Positions 60,101-62,415 of a stretch of DNA of 64,000 bases are shown piece after piece. This DNA comes from Buxus sempervirens (Eukaryota > Streptophyta > Magnoliopsida > Buxales > Buxaceae). The position numbers and the translations under genes were made by a program. Location: the NCBI GenBank assembly GCA_947561395.2, contig OX387187.1:37491829-37555828 (forward strand), given 5' to 3'. The number at the start of each line of letters is the position of its first letter. The first letter of the stretch is position 1. Under the pieces are notes generated by a model, which searched no databases, was not told where the DNA came from, and saw only the letters and a list, made by a program, of their open reading frames with translations.

Positions 60101-62415
60101 CCATGAAGATCAGCCAACAGCTTACATAATAACAACGAAATATAGTCAAAGCTCCACATTTCACATAACACAAAGGATGTCATTAAAGATAAAACTCAAT
60201 AAATATTACATACATGGATACATACATATTTGAGTACATGGTAAAGAACCATTTGCAATAACAAAACATAAGTGGCATTCAATCACTACAATTATAATCC
60301 TGGATGCAATAGGCAACATATCGATGAAACACATATGAAGATTGCCCATATGAAGGGACTTACACAAGGTACCAAAAGTGGAGTGGCATAGTGAATTTCC
60401 ATGATACAAGACAATTTATATGCATATCACTTCAGTGCAAAAAACACTTACGAAGGGTATTTTCGATATTAGCATGAGGAACTTTCTTTACATGACATAA
60501 AGGAGTAGGTATGAATTTTCAACAAACCCAGGTCTCTGGACTCCTTATGGAAGCCTCTTTGGCTAGTTGATTGTAAGATTAATTGGAGTCAAAATTTTCC
60601 ATTTGAGACATTTAGATGGTTCTAGTGATATGCCATTTCGAATTGGTGTAAGTTTCTGTATTCTAGCAGATATTTCTTGTTTTGTAACTGTTTCCGTGTT
60701 GCAGGTTATTGCTTTCTTCTGTGGTGTTTTACATTATGGATTTTCCCCTTCTCAACGACCTGAAAAGGCAAGTACATGGAACATCAGAAGGTGTGTTCTC
60801 TAACTTCTCTTGAAATTATACCATATGAAATCAGAGCACAGATATCTACTCAAAACAACCTGGAACCTGACCAACTTATCTATTGCCTTATGATTAGATT
60901 GTTAAATATTTGTTCTTGACATGAAAGTTCGAAATATAATATGAAAGTGAATATCTACTTTTCAATATTCATTCTAGGCTTTCCAACAATAATGTTTATG
61001 CTGTGACCACAATAAAGGCCTTTTGATGCAATCGAATGAATACAAGTCAGTTTTCCGAGTCATATGACTCTGAGGAATGTACATATGTGCCAACTGCCAA
61101 GCTTCCTTGGTGCTTAAATCTTGGGTACAATTATTCTAAGTATACATATTTTTGTACTTAATACTGGATCCTTGTACTTAATTTTTAAAAATTTTCTGAA
61201 TCAATATATTCAGTTATTTTCAGCTATTTCTATCATTGATTTGTACCCCTTATCAGCAGGGTTTCTCATGTCTACAAACTCCTTCCAATAGAAAATGTTG
61301 TTTGAAGACCTCATTAATGGATCGTAGTCTCTCACAAAAGAACACACAAAAAAAAGGTTAAAATAGTCACATTCCTGATTATATTCCTTCAAACGCCTGA
61401 AAGAATAAAATATGTATGGAACTTTCTCCATCTTTTGGACTTTCTCACTTGCAGACAGAGAACTTACTTGAGGCATCATCACTATCATCATCAATTGAAG
61501 CCAGTTCCCACAAAAGTGGTGTCAGTGACATGAATCTTATCTTTCAATCCCATTCTATCAAAATCATATCGTTAGTTAATTTATGTTTATGTAAATCTTG
61601 TTTCGTTGATTCCATCCATGTCTTTTTAGATCTTCCTCTTGATATCGTAGGCATAAACTCCAAAAATATATATAACCAATTCAAATTAGAGAAAATCACT
61701 GCTTCAAGTCGAGGGACCCTCTTCAGACATTGAGGAGCAACCCTGAGCTATGACAAGAGTTATAATGTGAATTCAGCTACGGGAGACCTAAATAATTTTT
61801 CAGGGGCACATTTGTTGGTACATGATGAAAACATTTCATCTTCAGTGTTCTAGTTGGTTTTGTTTCCTTCTGAAGCTAATGAAATTTATCTTCTTTTCCC
61901 CATAGAAATCTTAGCAAGTGTGCTGCATCTACTTCCTCAACCGCAGTACAATATAGAGTCCAAAGTATACAAGAATGCCATTCACTTCTCCTGAAAGTAA
62001 ACAACTTTTGACCCAATTCAAATGGTCTTACCTCTTTATTTAAATATCACTGTTTCCAACCAGCCAAATTTGTATATAGCTATGTTGTGTTGTTATTGTA
62101 GATGCAACCAGTAACCTTGGATTTTGAATTCAAGGCCATTTAGATACAATTTGAAATTTTTCTGTCACTTTGTCTCGTATAACGTCCTTTCTTCTTTATC
62201 TATTATTCATTCATATGGAGAATATTCAGTGTTCTTGAAATGTCTGTGCTAACAGGGAGGATGATAAATGGTGGGTTTTGCCAACCGTTCTTCTTCTAGT
62301 CAAATCAGTACAAGCGCGTTTTGTCAACTGGCACATAGCAAATTTAGAAATTCCTGACTTCTCTCTATACAGTCCAGATCCTGAAAGCTTCTGGATTCAC
62401 GAGAACCCTTCGTAG
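716..62415 (+). CDS. Large glycine-rich / ephrin-receptor-like membrane protein gene, 22 coding exons (gene-level entry)
   Basis: Joined exons: 716-1590, 9859-9974, 13284-13492, 16129-16248, 20015-20143, 20248-20373, 24441-24496, 24598-24697, 35550-35667, 35881-36081, 38203-38527, 44566-44659, 49118-49226, 49345-49613, 49746-49873, 50256-50490, 52758-52946, 53038-53324, 56346-56550, 56652-56891, 60705-60790, 62256-62415. The sum is 4377 nt, 1458 codons plus TAG. Every intron is GT-AG and all phases agree. The predicted protein has a hydrophobic N-terminus, Gly-rich blocks (e.g. [10 protein letters not shown] at 194-203), Cys-rich [10 protein letters not shown] and [10 protein letters not shown] motifs (813-830), a membrane span near 896-915 and several hydrophobic segments after 1298. 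From memory it is collinear with the Arabidopsis AT5G11700/AT4G32920/AT5G47020 family over its whole length, and of the expected size. It is probably a type I or multi-pass surface or endomembrane protein. Biochemical function is unknown; the 'ephrin receptor' name reflects only the Cys pattern. No kinase domain is seen. No frameshift or premature stop is seen in any exon, so the gene looks functional. Confidence 0.93.
1591..2900. other. Intron 1, left part: no recognised feature
   Basis: AT-rich intron sequence after the exon 1 donor. Short open frames near 1701-1922 lack any recognised motif. No terminal repeats, target duplications or RNA-gene boxes were seen. Confidence 0.5.
2930..3640 (+). 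mobile_element. Decayed RTE-type LINE 3' portion
   Basis: Broken frames read like the C-terminal tail of plant RTE-clade reverse transcriptases: a [10 protein letters not shown] segment at about 2971-3000, a degenerate H-R-(I/L)-K segment, a 'KGRGRPK'-like stretch near 3400-3425, and a terminal ICVFDPS block near 3560-3583 matching the usual I-(H/R)-V-x-D-P ending. Several stops and shifts are present. Neither boundary nor target duplication is clear. Confidence 0.6.
3841..5090 (+). mobile_element. LINE copy A (L1-like), 5'-truncated, poly(A) tail, short TSD
   Basis: The copy begins inside the region after the reverse transcriptase, in the [21 protein letters not shown] block, and continues through the zf-RVT zone ([11 protein letters not shown]) in several shifted frames. 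It ends in ten A at 5081-5090 preceded by GTTACTCAT. The octamer TTTCCAGT flanks it at 3833-3840 and 5091-5098, a short target-site duplication. The second Cys of the zinc motif is replaced, so the copy is dead. It lies in intron 1 in the sense orientation. Confidence 0.85.
5099..5613. other. Intron 1 spacer between LINE A and solo LTR
   Basis: AT-rich sequence with no coding signal that I recognise. It directly abuts the solo LTR. It could include decayed copia sequence, but no motif shows this. Confidence 0.4.
6455..6660. repeat. GATTAA/GATTAG-rich patch inside the solo LTR
   Basis: The hexamers GATTAA and GATTAG, many within GCGATTAAT contexts, recur about ten times in about 200 bp. Spacing is irregular, so this is not a simple tandem array. 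It may be a degraded subrepeat or binding-site cluster of the LTR. Confidence 0.5.
6917..7081 (+). repeat. TRIM left LTR
   Basis: Starts TGTGATATCCC and ends GGTTATA just before the PBS at 7085. Direct repeat of 7273-7446. Confidence 0.75.
7273..7446 (+). repeat. TRIM right LTR
   Basis: Starts TGTGACATCCC after the poly-G tract and ends GCATTATA. The exact last base is uncertain by one. Confidence 0.75.
8630..9215 (+). pseudogene. Ty1/copia RNase H / pol 3' end, frameshifted
   Basis: The first frame reads a copia pol tail ([16 protein letters not shown], then [10 protein letters not shown]) to about 8880. The frame then shifts to [41 protein letters not shown] and VADVFNKAI, ending in a stop at 9213. 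These are RNase H and C-terminal motifs of Ty1/copia polyproteins (usually S-S-x-E-A-E-Y-R; E-C-T-K-H-I-E). Gag, protease and integrase are missing. The solo LTR sits at the 5' break. Confidence 0.88.
9214..9221 (+). other. Copia polypurine tract
   Basis: GAGGGGGA sits immediately before the LTR start TGTCAA at 9222 and straddles the pol stop codon. This is the standard position of the plus-strand primer. Confidence 0.75.
9222..9445 (+). repeat. Copia 3' LTR, about 224 bp
   Basis: Begins TGTCAA and ends TTGACA, a perfect 6-bp inverted terminus, directly after the polypurine tract. The 5' LTR is not present in the window. A TATGTATG-type simple repeat follows. Confidence 0.78.
9446..9858. other. 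Intron 1, right end
   Basis: Short TATG/TGTG-rich sequence, then ordinary T-rich intron leading to the acceptor TTAATAG at 9852-9858. No gene seen. Confidence 0.5.
9859..9974 (+). CDS. Exon 2 (residues 292-331)
   Basis: Encodes [21 protein letters not shown] and then [18 protein letters not shown], matching the family's ISACGG...GGGGGGR block. It enters in phase 2 and leaves in phase 1 before GTTTGT. A stop follows four bases into the intron. Confidence 0.9.
10370..10485. other. Intron 2, left side
   Basis: Unassigned sequence between exon 2 and the RTE tail. No motif seen. Confidence 0.4.
10486..11056 (-). mobile_element. RTE-type LINE 3' portion, decayed
   Basis: Read on the minus strand in broken frames from about 11056 downward: a HRIKA-like start, GASKVLCDK-like and LKGKFY-like segments, CGKTRKDK-like, then KRRPRM, then [20 protein letters not shown] and MIFDRVG..KIRVTGP. 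This is the order of the C-terminal part of plant RTE-clade polymerases. Multiple shifts make it a pseudogene. It abuts LINE B at its 5' side. Confidence 0.72.
11057..12579 (+). mobile_element. LINE copy B (L1-like), 5'-truncated, 19-A tail
   Basis: Starts in the post-RT region (a DFLWGEG-like segment, then LAKWLW). It carries a long open stretch 11262-11843 with [18 protein letters not shown] and FWHDWWWGN, and then a zf-RVT motif [16 protein letters not shown] with a stop just before the last Cys. The 3' end is ATTACTCATC plus 19 A at 12561-12579. No convincing target duplication was found. The left boundary is set only by where the RTE homology stops. It is close in sequence to copy C. Confidence 0.8.
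12581..13283. other. Intron 2, right part: nothing recognised
   Basis: Ordinary intron sequence ending in the pyrimidine-rich acceptor TTTCTTCTTTCAG at 13271-13283. Confidence 0.5.
13284..13492 (+). CDS. Exon 3 (residues 331-400)
   Basis: Encodes [16 protein letters not shown], then LRICNDN...[33 protein letters not shown]. It matches the family block GCPxNxGAAGT...LxxFP...LWTNVYIxNxA. Phase 1 in, phase 0 out, donor GTCAAC. Confidence 0.92.
14045..15749 (+). mobile_element. LINE copy C (L1-like), 5'-truncated, with 16-bp TSD
   Basis: The 16-mer AAGAAAATTTACTAGT occurs at 14045-14060 and 15734-15749 and brackets the copy. The insert starts at NYLSLGG in the RT-distal part and runs through [20 protein letters not shown] and the FWHDLWWGN block. 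The zf-RVT motif [18 protein letters not shown] is intact, followed by the ALL-WF(I/L)WLEHNSRIF tail. The 3' UTR contains a (CA)n(TA)n microsatellite (15638-15699), then ATTATTCATC and poly(A). Only one in-frame stop (14819-14821) breaks the frame from 14324 to 15421, so it is the least decayed sense copy. Confidence 0.9.
15638..15699. repeat. (CA)n(TA)n microsatellite in LINE C 3' UTR
   Basis: About eight CA units followed by about 22 TA units, just upstream of the poly(A) tail. Confidence 0.9.
16129..16248 (+). CDS. Exon 4 (residues 401-440)
   Basis: Encodes [17 protein letters not shown], then [21 protein letters not shown], the conserved block before VYGA in exon 5. Phase 0 on both sides; acceptor TGTATAG, donor GTATCT. 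Confidence 0.92.
16249..17366. other. Intron 4, left part: nothing recognised
   Basis: AT-rich sequence. One partial internal duplication (TTTTGAACAAGGTTGTA and GGAACAAGGTTGTAA near 16370 and 16447) is visible; otherwise no gene or repeat could be supported. Confidence 0.45.
17367..17746. mobile_element. hAT-like MITE 1, 364 bp, TSD CTCCTATC
   Basis: The element 17375-17738 begins CAGCGTTTACAGTTTCGG. Its right end, reverse-complemented, begins CAAGGTTTACCGTTTCGG: 15 of 18 matching positions. The 8-bp CTCCTATC flanks it exactly at 17367-17374 and 17739-17746. Eight-bp duplications with CA-starting inverted ends are typical of hAT elements. There is no coding. The interior carries repeats of the 'CGAAAC' and 'GGCACG' kind shared with the copy at 51956. 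Confidence 0.87.
17743..17875. repeat. Short direct duplication next to MITE 1
   Basis: A pyrimidine-rich unit of the form CCTATTAGCCTA-TTT..TTCCTT.TTGTACTTTTC..TTCATTTAC occurs twice, at about 17741-17797 and 17822-17874, separated by a short spacer. Confidence 0.65.
17873..17906. repeat. (CA)n microsatellite
   Basis: About 17 CA units following the duplicated pyrimidine-rich unit. Confidence 0.9.
18390..18632 (-). mobile_element. LTR scrap related to the solo LTR family
   Basis: On the minus strand it starts TGTATTGACCTAGAAATTT, like TGTAACGACCTAGAAATTT of the solo LTR at 8616. It contains the same TTAATTAATTAATC and AAGTCCAATT/CTTAAGTGG-type segments. The far end is not defined, and no TSD was found. 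Confidence 0.5.
18640..20014. other. Intron 4, right part: nothing recognised
   Basis: Ordinary intron sequence up to the weak acceptor ATGGATGAAG at 20005-20014. That acceptor is supported by coding homology rather than by a strong pyrimidine tract. Confidence 0.45.
20015..20143 (+). CDS. Exon 5 (residues 441-483)
   Basis: Encodes [21 protein letters not shown], then [22 protein letters not shown]. Matches the family block VYGALRMxVKMFLMWNSxLxIDGG. Phase 0; donor GTATCA. Confidence 0.9.
20248..20373 (+). CDS. Exon 6 (residues 484-525)
   Basis: Encodes [21 protein letters not shown], then [21 protein letters not shown], matching the family's VIxSNANLGVHGQGxLNLxGxGD. It follows a 104-bp intron with a good TTGGCAG acceptor. 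Phase 0. Confidence 0.92.
20733..21539 (-). mobile_element. LINE copy G, left (3') half, minus strand, split by LINE E
   Basis: On the minus strand this half continues the frame of the right half (23470-23655). It reads [14 protein letters not shown], then a decayed post-RT region and a clear tail [17 protein letters not shown] (about 20930-21010). The 3' end lies near 20733 with a short A-rich tail after TTATCAATC. Stops and shifts are frequent. It is in antisense to the host gene. Confidence 0.75.
21526..23483 (+). mobile_element. LINE copy E (L1-like), nested in LINE G, TSD of 14 bp with one mismatch
   Basis: TCCAATTGCTTCCT (21526-21539) and TCCAATTCCTTCCT (23470-23483) flank the copy. 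It starts mid-[16 protein letters not shown], then [11 protein letters not shown] where the catalytic box is usually F-x-D-D; here the first Asp is Asn. It continues through broken frames to the zf-RVT motif [18 protein letters not shown] and ends in ATTACTGAT plus nine A. It lies in intron 6, sense orientation, and belongs to a different subfamily from copies B and C. Confidence 0.88.
23484..23655 (-). mobile_element. LINE copy G, right (5') half, minus strand
   Basis: Minus-strand frame with the post-RT motif [20 protein letters not shown], then QGVGGRNW. The frame resumes beyond LINE E at 21538 as [11 protein letters not shown] once one copy of the duplication is removed. The 5' truncation point is near 23655. 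Confidence 0.75.
23660..24440. other. Intron 6, right part: nothing recognised
   Basis: Ordinary AT-rich intron ending at acceptor TATTGGACAG (24431-24440). Confidence 0.5.
24441..24496 (+). CDS. Exon 7 (residues 526-544)
   Basis: A 56-bp exon encoding [18 protein letters not shown] plus two bases. VGPGSxLxAPL is a strong family match. The donor is consensus GTAAGT; a stop follows at once in the intron. Confidence 0.88.
24598..24697 (+). CDS. Exon 8 (residues 544-577)
   Basis: Encodes [20 protein letters not shown], then [13 protein letters not shown], matching the family's C...DCPxELLxPPEDCNVNxSLSFTLQ. Phase 2 in, phase 0 out; acceptor TTATTCAG. Confidence 0.92.
24834..25005 (+). mobile_element. 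Very short LINE 3' tail insertion (136 bp) with 18-bp imperfect TSD
   Basis: ACAATTATCATTTCAGGT (24834-24851) and ACAGTTATCATGTCAGGT (24988-25005) match at 16 of 18 positions. The insert ends TTTTAATCAAATATCATTAC, then TTAT and eight A, the same 3' signature as the longer LINE copies. It carries no coding sequence. Confidence 0.72.
25006..25763. other. Intron 8 left spacer: nothing recognised
   Basis: AT-rich sequence between the short LINE tail and the full-length LINE. No coding motif. Confidence 0.45.
25940..26674 (-). pseudogene. LINE F ORF2, C-terminal zf-RVT region
   Basis: Minus-strand frame with [20 protein letters not shown], the [17 protein letters not shown] block, the zinc motif [18 protein letters not shown] and the tail [15 protein letters not shown]. 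Same frame as the RT part, with a stop after MAGVS at 26219. This is the domain conserved after the RT in plant L1 ORF2. Confidence 0.88.
26807..28402 (-). pseudogene. LINE F ORF2, reverse transcriptase domain
   Basis: Motifs in order on the minus strand: [54 protein letters not shown] (the usual K-I-D-L-E-K-A-Y-D has Tyr in place of the first, catalytic Asp), [25 protein letters not shown] (both Asp present), [29 protein letters not shown]. All three long pieces are in one frame and are separated only by nonsense codons at 28187 and 27770. The Asp to Tyr change and the stops make it inactive. Confidence 0.92.
28856..29775 (-). pseudogene. LINE F ORF2, apurinic endonuclease-like domain, interrupted by a MITE
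   Basis: Starts [13 protein letters not shown] with the catalytic WN motif, then [10 protein letters not shown] (metal-binding Glu), then RWCL at about 29466. There the MITE interrupts it. The frame resumes as [19 protein letters not shown], and after a further shift or small deletion near 29225 continues with SGDFNVV and TSDHIPILL. All landmark EN motifs are recognisable, but the frame is broken twice. Confidence 0.88.
29304..29465. mobile_element. hAT-like MITE 4 (TATCGG type) inside LINE F, left end lost
   Basis: The element 29312-29457 shares most of its sequence with MITE 3 at 46000-46217, including GATACGTATCGGTATTGCCA, CATAAGGTGATACAACTCGG and the right end GAGTTTTTAAACCTTG. The flank after it is GAGGCACC; the flank before is GAGGCTCG, so 6 of 8 match. 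The left inverted end is missing. It splits the endonuclease frame between WCL and TGVYG. Confidence 0.82.
29772..32841 (-). pseudogene. LINE F ORF1 (gag-like, DUF4283-type region), broken
   Basis: Starts [18 protein letters not shown] on the minus strand, about 1020 codons in all. It includes a basic region, a segment ending [14 protein letters not shown] (the W-x-x-x-x-G-(I/L)-P-L-H motif of DUF4283-type gag proteins), a following GG-x-x-EVGKMS segment and a long low-complexity tail ending [11 protein letters not shown]. One frameshift near 32140 and in-frame stops at 31623 and 30342 disrupt it. Its stop overlaps the ORF2 start (ATGA, 29772-29775). Its role in the family is RNA binding and packaging. 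Confidence 0.8.
32842..33135 (-). promoter_or_regulatory. LINE F 5' UTR, CGTC-rich
   Basis: About 290 bp between the upstream target duplication and ORF1 ATG. It is rich in TCGTCG/GACGA words and much more GC-rich than the intron. An internal promoter is expected here for an L1 element; no specific box can be named. Confidence 0.5.
33155..35549. other. Intron 8, right part: nothing recognised
   Basis: T-rich intron. A short open frame at 33657-33902 shows no known motif. It ends at acceptor GTTTGGCAG (35541-35549). Confidence 0.45.
35550..35667 (+). CDS. Exon 9 (residues 578-617)
   Basis: Encodes [20 protein letters not shown], then [19 protein letters not shown]. Matches the family's ICRVEDIxVEGxIKGSVVHFHRARTV. 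Phase 0 in, phase 1 out. Confidence 0.93.
35881..36081 (+). CDS. Exon 10, glycine-rich block (residues 617-684)
   Basis: Encodes [20 protein letters not shown], then [13 protein letters not shown], then [16 protein letters not shown] and [16 protein letters not shown] is a family hallmark. Acceptor CACTTTTCAG, donor GTATGA, phase 1 on both sides. Confidence 0.93.
36082..38202. other. Intron 10: nothing recognised
   Basis: About 2.1 kb of T-rich intron. The frame at 36976-37269 is the longest but has no known motif. Acceptor TGTGTTCTAG. Confidence 0.5.
38203..38527 (+). CDS. Exon 11, glycine-rich block (residues 684-792)
   Basis: Encodes [21 protein letters not shown], later [40 protein letters not shown], then [20 protein letters not shown]. 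The GGGGGGRxHFHWSNI run is characteristic of the family. It ends in AG before GTACGC, phase 2. Confidence 0.93.
38528..40292. other. Intron 11, left part, with one LINE-tail-like remnant
   Basis: Mostly unassigned. At 39630-39660 the sequence ATATTCTTCATTGTCCAT is followed by 11 A, like a LINE 3' end. No TSD was found, so it is not called as a separate element. Confidence 0.4.
40293..43430. mobile_element. Possible old composite hAT-like element, about 3.1 kb
   Basis: The left side starts CAAGGTTTTATATTTCAATT and the right side ends ACAATTTTGGC-type when reverse-complemented (AAGGCTAGTGTTTACAATTT), resembling the ends of the MITEs here. Both margins carry AAATTTTGT/GGCATG words as in those elements. 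The middle (about 41300-42720) is more GC-rich and holds open frames at 41746-42117 (+) and 42304-42486 (-) that I do not recognise. No 8-bp duplication is visible, so boundaries and class are tentative. Confidence 0.35.
43431..44565. other. Intron 11, right end: nothing recognised
   Basis: Ordinary intron; acceptor TGATGTGTAACAG (44553-44565). Confidence 0.5.
44566..44659 (+). CDS. Exon 12 (residues 792-823), start of Cys-rich region
   Basis: Encodes [20 protein letters not shown], then [12 protein letters not shown]. GTITGxxCPKGLxGxFC is the family's ephrin-receptor-like Cys block. Phase 2 in, phase 0 out; donor GTATGC. Confidence 0.93.
45098..46730 (-). mobile_element. hAT-like element, 1.6 kb, near-perfect 8-bp TSD, with MITE 3 nested inside
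   Basis: The element 45106-46722 starts CAAGGATCAAAATTTGGC and ends ...GCGAAACTTATATTG, whose reverse complement also starts CAA and reads AAGTTTCGC near the end. The flanks ATTGAATG (45098-45105) and ATTGAGTG (46723-46730) differ at one position. On the minus strand a decayed region near 45380-45860 reads [10 protein letters not shown] and [11 protein letters not shown], which resembles the extreme C-terminus seen in some plant hAT transposases (from memory). It is probably a remnant of an autonomous or semi-autonomous source for the MITEs; the link is inference. Confidence 0.6.
45992..46225. mobile_element. hAT-like MITE 3, 218 bp, TATCGG repeats, TSD GTTTTTAT
   Basis: The element 46000-46217 starts CAAGGTTTTAAGTATCGG. 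Its right end reverse-complements to CAAGGTTTAAAAACTCGG. GTTTTTAT is repeated exactly on both sides (45992-45999 and 46218-46225). The interior is built of GTATCGG, CCGATAC and GGCCGATACG words with many inverted pairs, so it can fold on itself. There is no coding. It is related over most of its length to the copy inside LINE F. Confidence 0.88.
47261..47461 (+). mobile_element. Au-type SINE with exact 17-bp TSD
   Basis: TTATTGTTGTTATTGTT is duplicated exactly at 47261-47277 and 47445-47461. The 167-bp insert has a box-A-like TTGGCGCAACGGTAAGG and a box-B-like GGTCACGGGTTTGAGT. It continues with GGTAAGGCTGCGTACGTC, AGACCCTTCCC, and ends GTGCACTGGGCTAGCCTC. These are the landmarks of the Au SINE family of flowering plants. 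It lies in intron 12, sense orientation. Transcription would be by RNA polymerase III if active. Confidence 0.9.
47462..49027. other. Intron 12, right part: nothing recognised apart from a TA repeat
   Basis: AT-rich. The open frame at 48523-48762 has no known motif. A (TA)n run of about 35 bp lies at 48915-48949. Confidence 0.45.
48915..48949. repeat. (TA)n microsatellite
   Basis: About 17 TA units in intron 12. Confidence 0.9.
49028..49117 (+). promoter_or_regulatory. Alternative in-frame 5' extension of exon 13 (30 codons)
   Basis: A stronger-looking acceptor CTTTCTTTTCCAG ends at 49027, while the acceptor used at 49117 (ATATTCGCAG) has a poor pyrimidine tract. The 90 nt between are open in the exon 13 frame and add [20 protein letters not shown] followed by [10 protein letters not shown], including two more Cys. 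Transcripts could use either or both sites. The family alignment I remember favours 49118 as the main one. Confidence 0.45.
49118..49226 (+). CDS. Exon 13 (residues 824-860), Cys-rich
   Basis: Encodes [20 protein letters not shown], then [17 protein letters not shown], matching the family's ECPxGTxKNVTGSDxxLCxPC...LPxRAxYVxVRG. Start 49118 gives the usual family spacing after exon 12. An alternative in-frame acceptor lies 90 nt upstream (see next entry). Confidence 0.88.
49345..49613 (+). CDS. Exon 14 (residues 860-949), transmembrane segment
   Basis: Encodes [20 protein letters not shown], then [17 protein letters not shown]. These are followed by a hydrophobic segment at about residues 896-915 and the positively charged VRIKLVG, a likely membrane span. 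[32 protein letters not shown] is the strongest family signature. Phase 1 in, phase 0 out; donor GTGCAT is weak. Confidence 0.94.
49746..49873 (+). CDS. Exon 15 (residues 950-992)
   Basis: Encodes [20 protein letters not shown], then [16 protein letters not shown], matching the family's [33 protein letters not shown]. Acceptor GAGATTAG; donor GTAAGA. Ends in phase 2. Confidence 0.93.
50256..50490 (+). CDS. Exon 16 (residues 992-1070)
   Basis: Encodes [20 protein letters not shown], then [20 protein letters not shown], then [21 protein letters not shown] hydrophobic, Trp-rich stretch at about 1017-1032 may touch the membrane. Strong match to the family's FNRFVDEINAIAAYQWWEGAVYSILSVLAYPLAWSW. 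Phase 0 out. Confidence 0.94.
50491..51947. other. Intron 16, left part, with (TA)n/TATG repeats
   Basis: Unassigned intron sequence. Simple TATG and (TA)n repeats occupy about 51085-51210. A block at 51470-51660 is more GC-rich, with several short G-runs, but has no recognised motif. Confidence 0.45.
51085..51210. repeat. TATG/(TA)n simple repeats
   Basis: TATGTATG units, then about 45 bp of TA repeats, then TGTATG units. Confidence 0.85.
51948..52506. mobile_element. hAT-like MITE 2, 543 bp, TSD TCTCAGCC
   Basis: The element 51956-52498 starts CAAGGTTTGACATTTCGGTG. Its right end reverse-complements to AAAGGATTGACTTTTCGGTG. TCTCAGCC flanks it exactly at 51948-51955 and 52499-52506. Short internal palindromes such as GGTGGCACC...GGTGCCACC and repeated GGCACGCCG/AATTTCGC words are present. 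The middle has a TTGTATTTGT-type subrepeat (about 52160-52265). No coding. Related to MITE 1 in its margins. Confidence 0.87.
52758..52946 (+). CDS. Exon 17 (residues 1071-1133)
   Basis: Encodes [20 protein letters not shown], then [15 protein letters not shown], then [18 protein letters not shown]. Strong match to [22 protein letters not shown]...[13 protein letters not shown]. Phase 0 both ends; acceptor AAATGCAG. Confidence 0.94.
53038..53324 (+). CDS. Exon 18 (residues 1134-1229)
   Basis: Encodes [20 protein letters not shown], then [20 protein letters not shown], then [20 protein letters not shown]. Family match [13 protein letters not shown]...LxxHxNPxLxxHGVRVDLAWFQA. Joins exon 19 in phase 2. 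Confidence 0.94.
53325..54050. other. Intron 18, left part: nothing firmly recognised
   Basis: A stretch near 53820-53890 with a GCGTTTGGTGGGC word and TCTGGATTTTGG-type repeats resembles the edge of some MITEs, but no partner end was found. Confidence 0.35.
54050..54520. repeat. AT-rich low-complexity block
   Basis: Nearly pure A/T sequence with irregular TATTATATTATA/AATATATAATAT words and many small inverted repeats, interrupted by an ACACAC patch near 54433. Confidence 0.75.
54590..54757 (+). other. Short unexplained open frame in intron 18
   Basis: A 60-codon frame reads [20 protein letters not shown], then [20 protein letters not shown], with balanced composition unlike its AT-rich surroundings. 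A donor-like AAAG|GTCAGT follows at about 54743. I do not recognise it. Exons 18 and 19 join cleanly without it, so I do not include it in the gene. It could be a captured gene fragment or repeat coding scrap. Confidence 0.3.
54878..56229 (+). mobile_element. LTR-like block related to the solo LTR in intron 1
   Basis: Starts TGTAATGACCTAGACC, like TGTAACGACCTAG of the solo LTR. It then shares the AATTAATTAATTAATC region, the ACTCAATTAGACTTAAG segment and the GGGTGTTTTGGTAATGG segment in the same order. A CCTACA at 56224-56229 may be the end. No 5-bp duplication was found, so the extent is tentative. No coding. Confidence 0.5.
56346..56550 (+). CDS. Exon 19 (residues 1229-1297)
   Basis: Encodes [20 protein letters not shown], then [20 protein letters not shown], then [18 protein letters not shown]. 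Matches the family's [44 protein letters not shown]. Acceptor TCTTCCTCCAG, phase 2 in, phase 0 out. Confidence 0.93.
56652..56891 (+). CDS. Exon 20 (residues 1298-1377), hydrophobic segments
   Basis: Encodes two or three hydrophobic segments (about 1300-1322 and 1325-1350), then [20 protein letters not shown] and [11 protein letters not shown]. This matches the family's [29 protein letters not shown] and indicates a multi-pass C-terminal region. Phase 0 both ends; donor GTAAGT. Confidence 0.94.
56892..57784. other. Intron 20, left part: nothing recognised
   Basis: AT-rich intron without motifs. Confidence 0.45.
57785..59245 (+). mobile_element. LINE copy D (L1-like), 5'-truncated, heavily decayed
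   Basis: Post-RT region: [20 protein letters not shown], then [16 protein letters not shown], then SINLRARPL and FWHDLLWG, open from 57972 to 58322. It then breaks into shifted pieces with a zf-RVT-like stretch (CMEVE..IDHLF-like near 58600-58630) and a W-L-E-R-N-tail. Related to copies B and C. The 3' end is unclear; a T-rich stretch near 59237 is the likely margin. No TSD found. Confidence 0.72.
59310..59697 (+). mobile_element. RNase H-like 3' end of another LINE
   Basis: A frame reads [20 protein letters not shown], the conserved C-terminal (H/R)-V-x-R-(E/S)-x-N-x-x-A-D-x-L-A motif of RVT_3-type RNase H. An untranslated tail follows, ending ATATTCATTATCCATAGG plus a short A run. It belongs to a LINE subfamily with RNase H, distinct from copy D. 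Confidence 0.65.
59698..60704. other. Intron 20, right part: nothing recognised
   Basis: Unassigned intron sequence; acceptor CCGTGTTGCAG (60694-60704). Confidence 0.45.
60705..60790 (+). CDS. Exon 21 (residues 1378-1406)
   Basis: Encodes [20 protein letters not shown], then KASTWNIRR. Matches the family's VAFxCGxxHYGF...NTWNIRR. Ends in AG before GTGTGT, phase 2. Confidence 0.92.
60791..61480. other. Intron 21, left part: nothing recognised
   Basis: AT-rich intron. The minus-strand frame at 61210-61494 has no known motif. Confidence 0.4.
61481..61655 (-). mobile_element. RTE-type LINE tail scrap
   Basis: Nearly the same words as 10500-10670: CATCATCATCA, then CCAATTCTCACCAAAG-like, CACGAATTTTGTCTTTG-like and TTAGTTAATTTATGTTT. 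On the minus strand it corresponds to the [14 protein letters not shown]-type C-terminus of RTE polymerases. Only about 170 bp remain. Confidence 0.65.
61656..62255. other. Intron 21, right part: nothing recognised
   Basis: Ordinary intron; acceptor TGTGCTAACAG (62245-62255). Confidence 0.45.
62256..62415 (+). CDS. Exon 22, C-terminus and stop (residues 1406-1458)
   Basis: Encodes [20 protein letters not shown], then [20 protein letters not shown], then [12 protein letters not shown] and TAG at 62413-62415. Matches the family's C-terminal block WWLLPTxLLLxKSIQARFxxWHxANLEIxDxSLxxPDPxxFW. [14 protein letters not shown] may be a last membrane segment. Confidence 0.94.
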
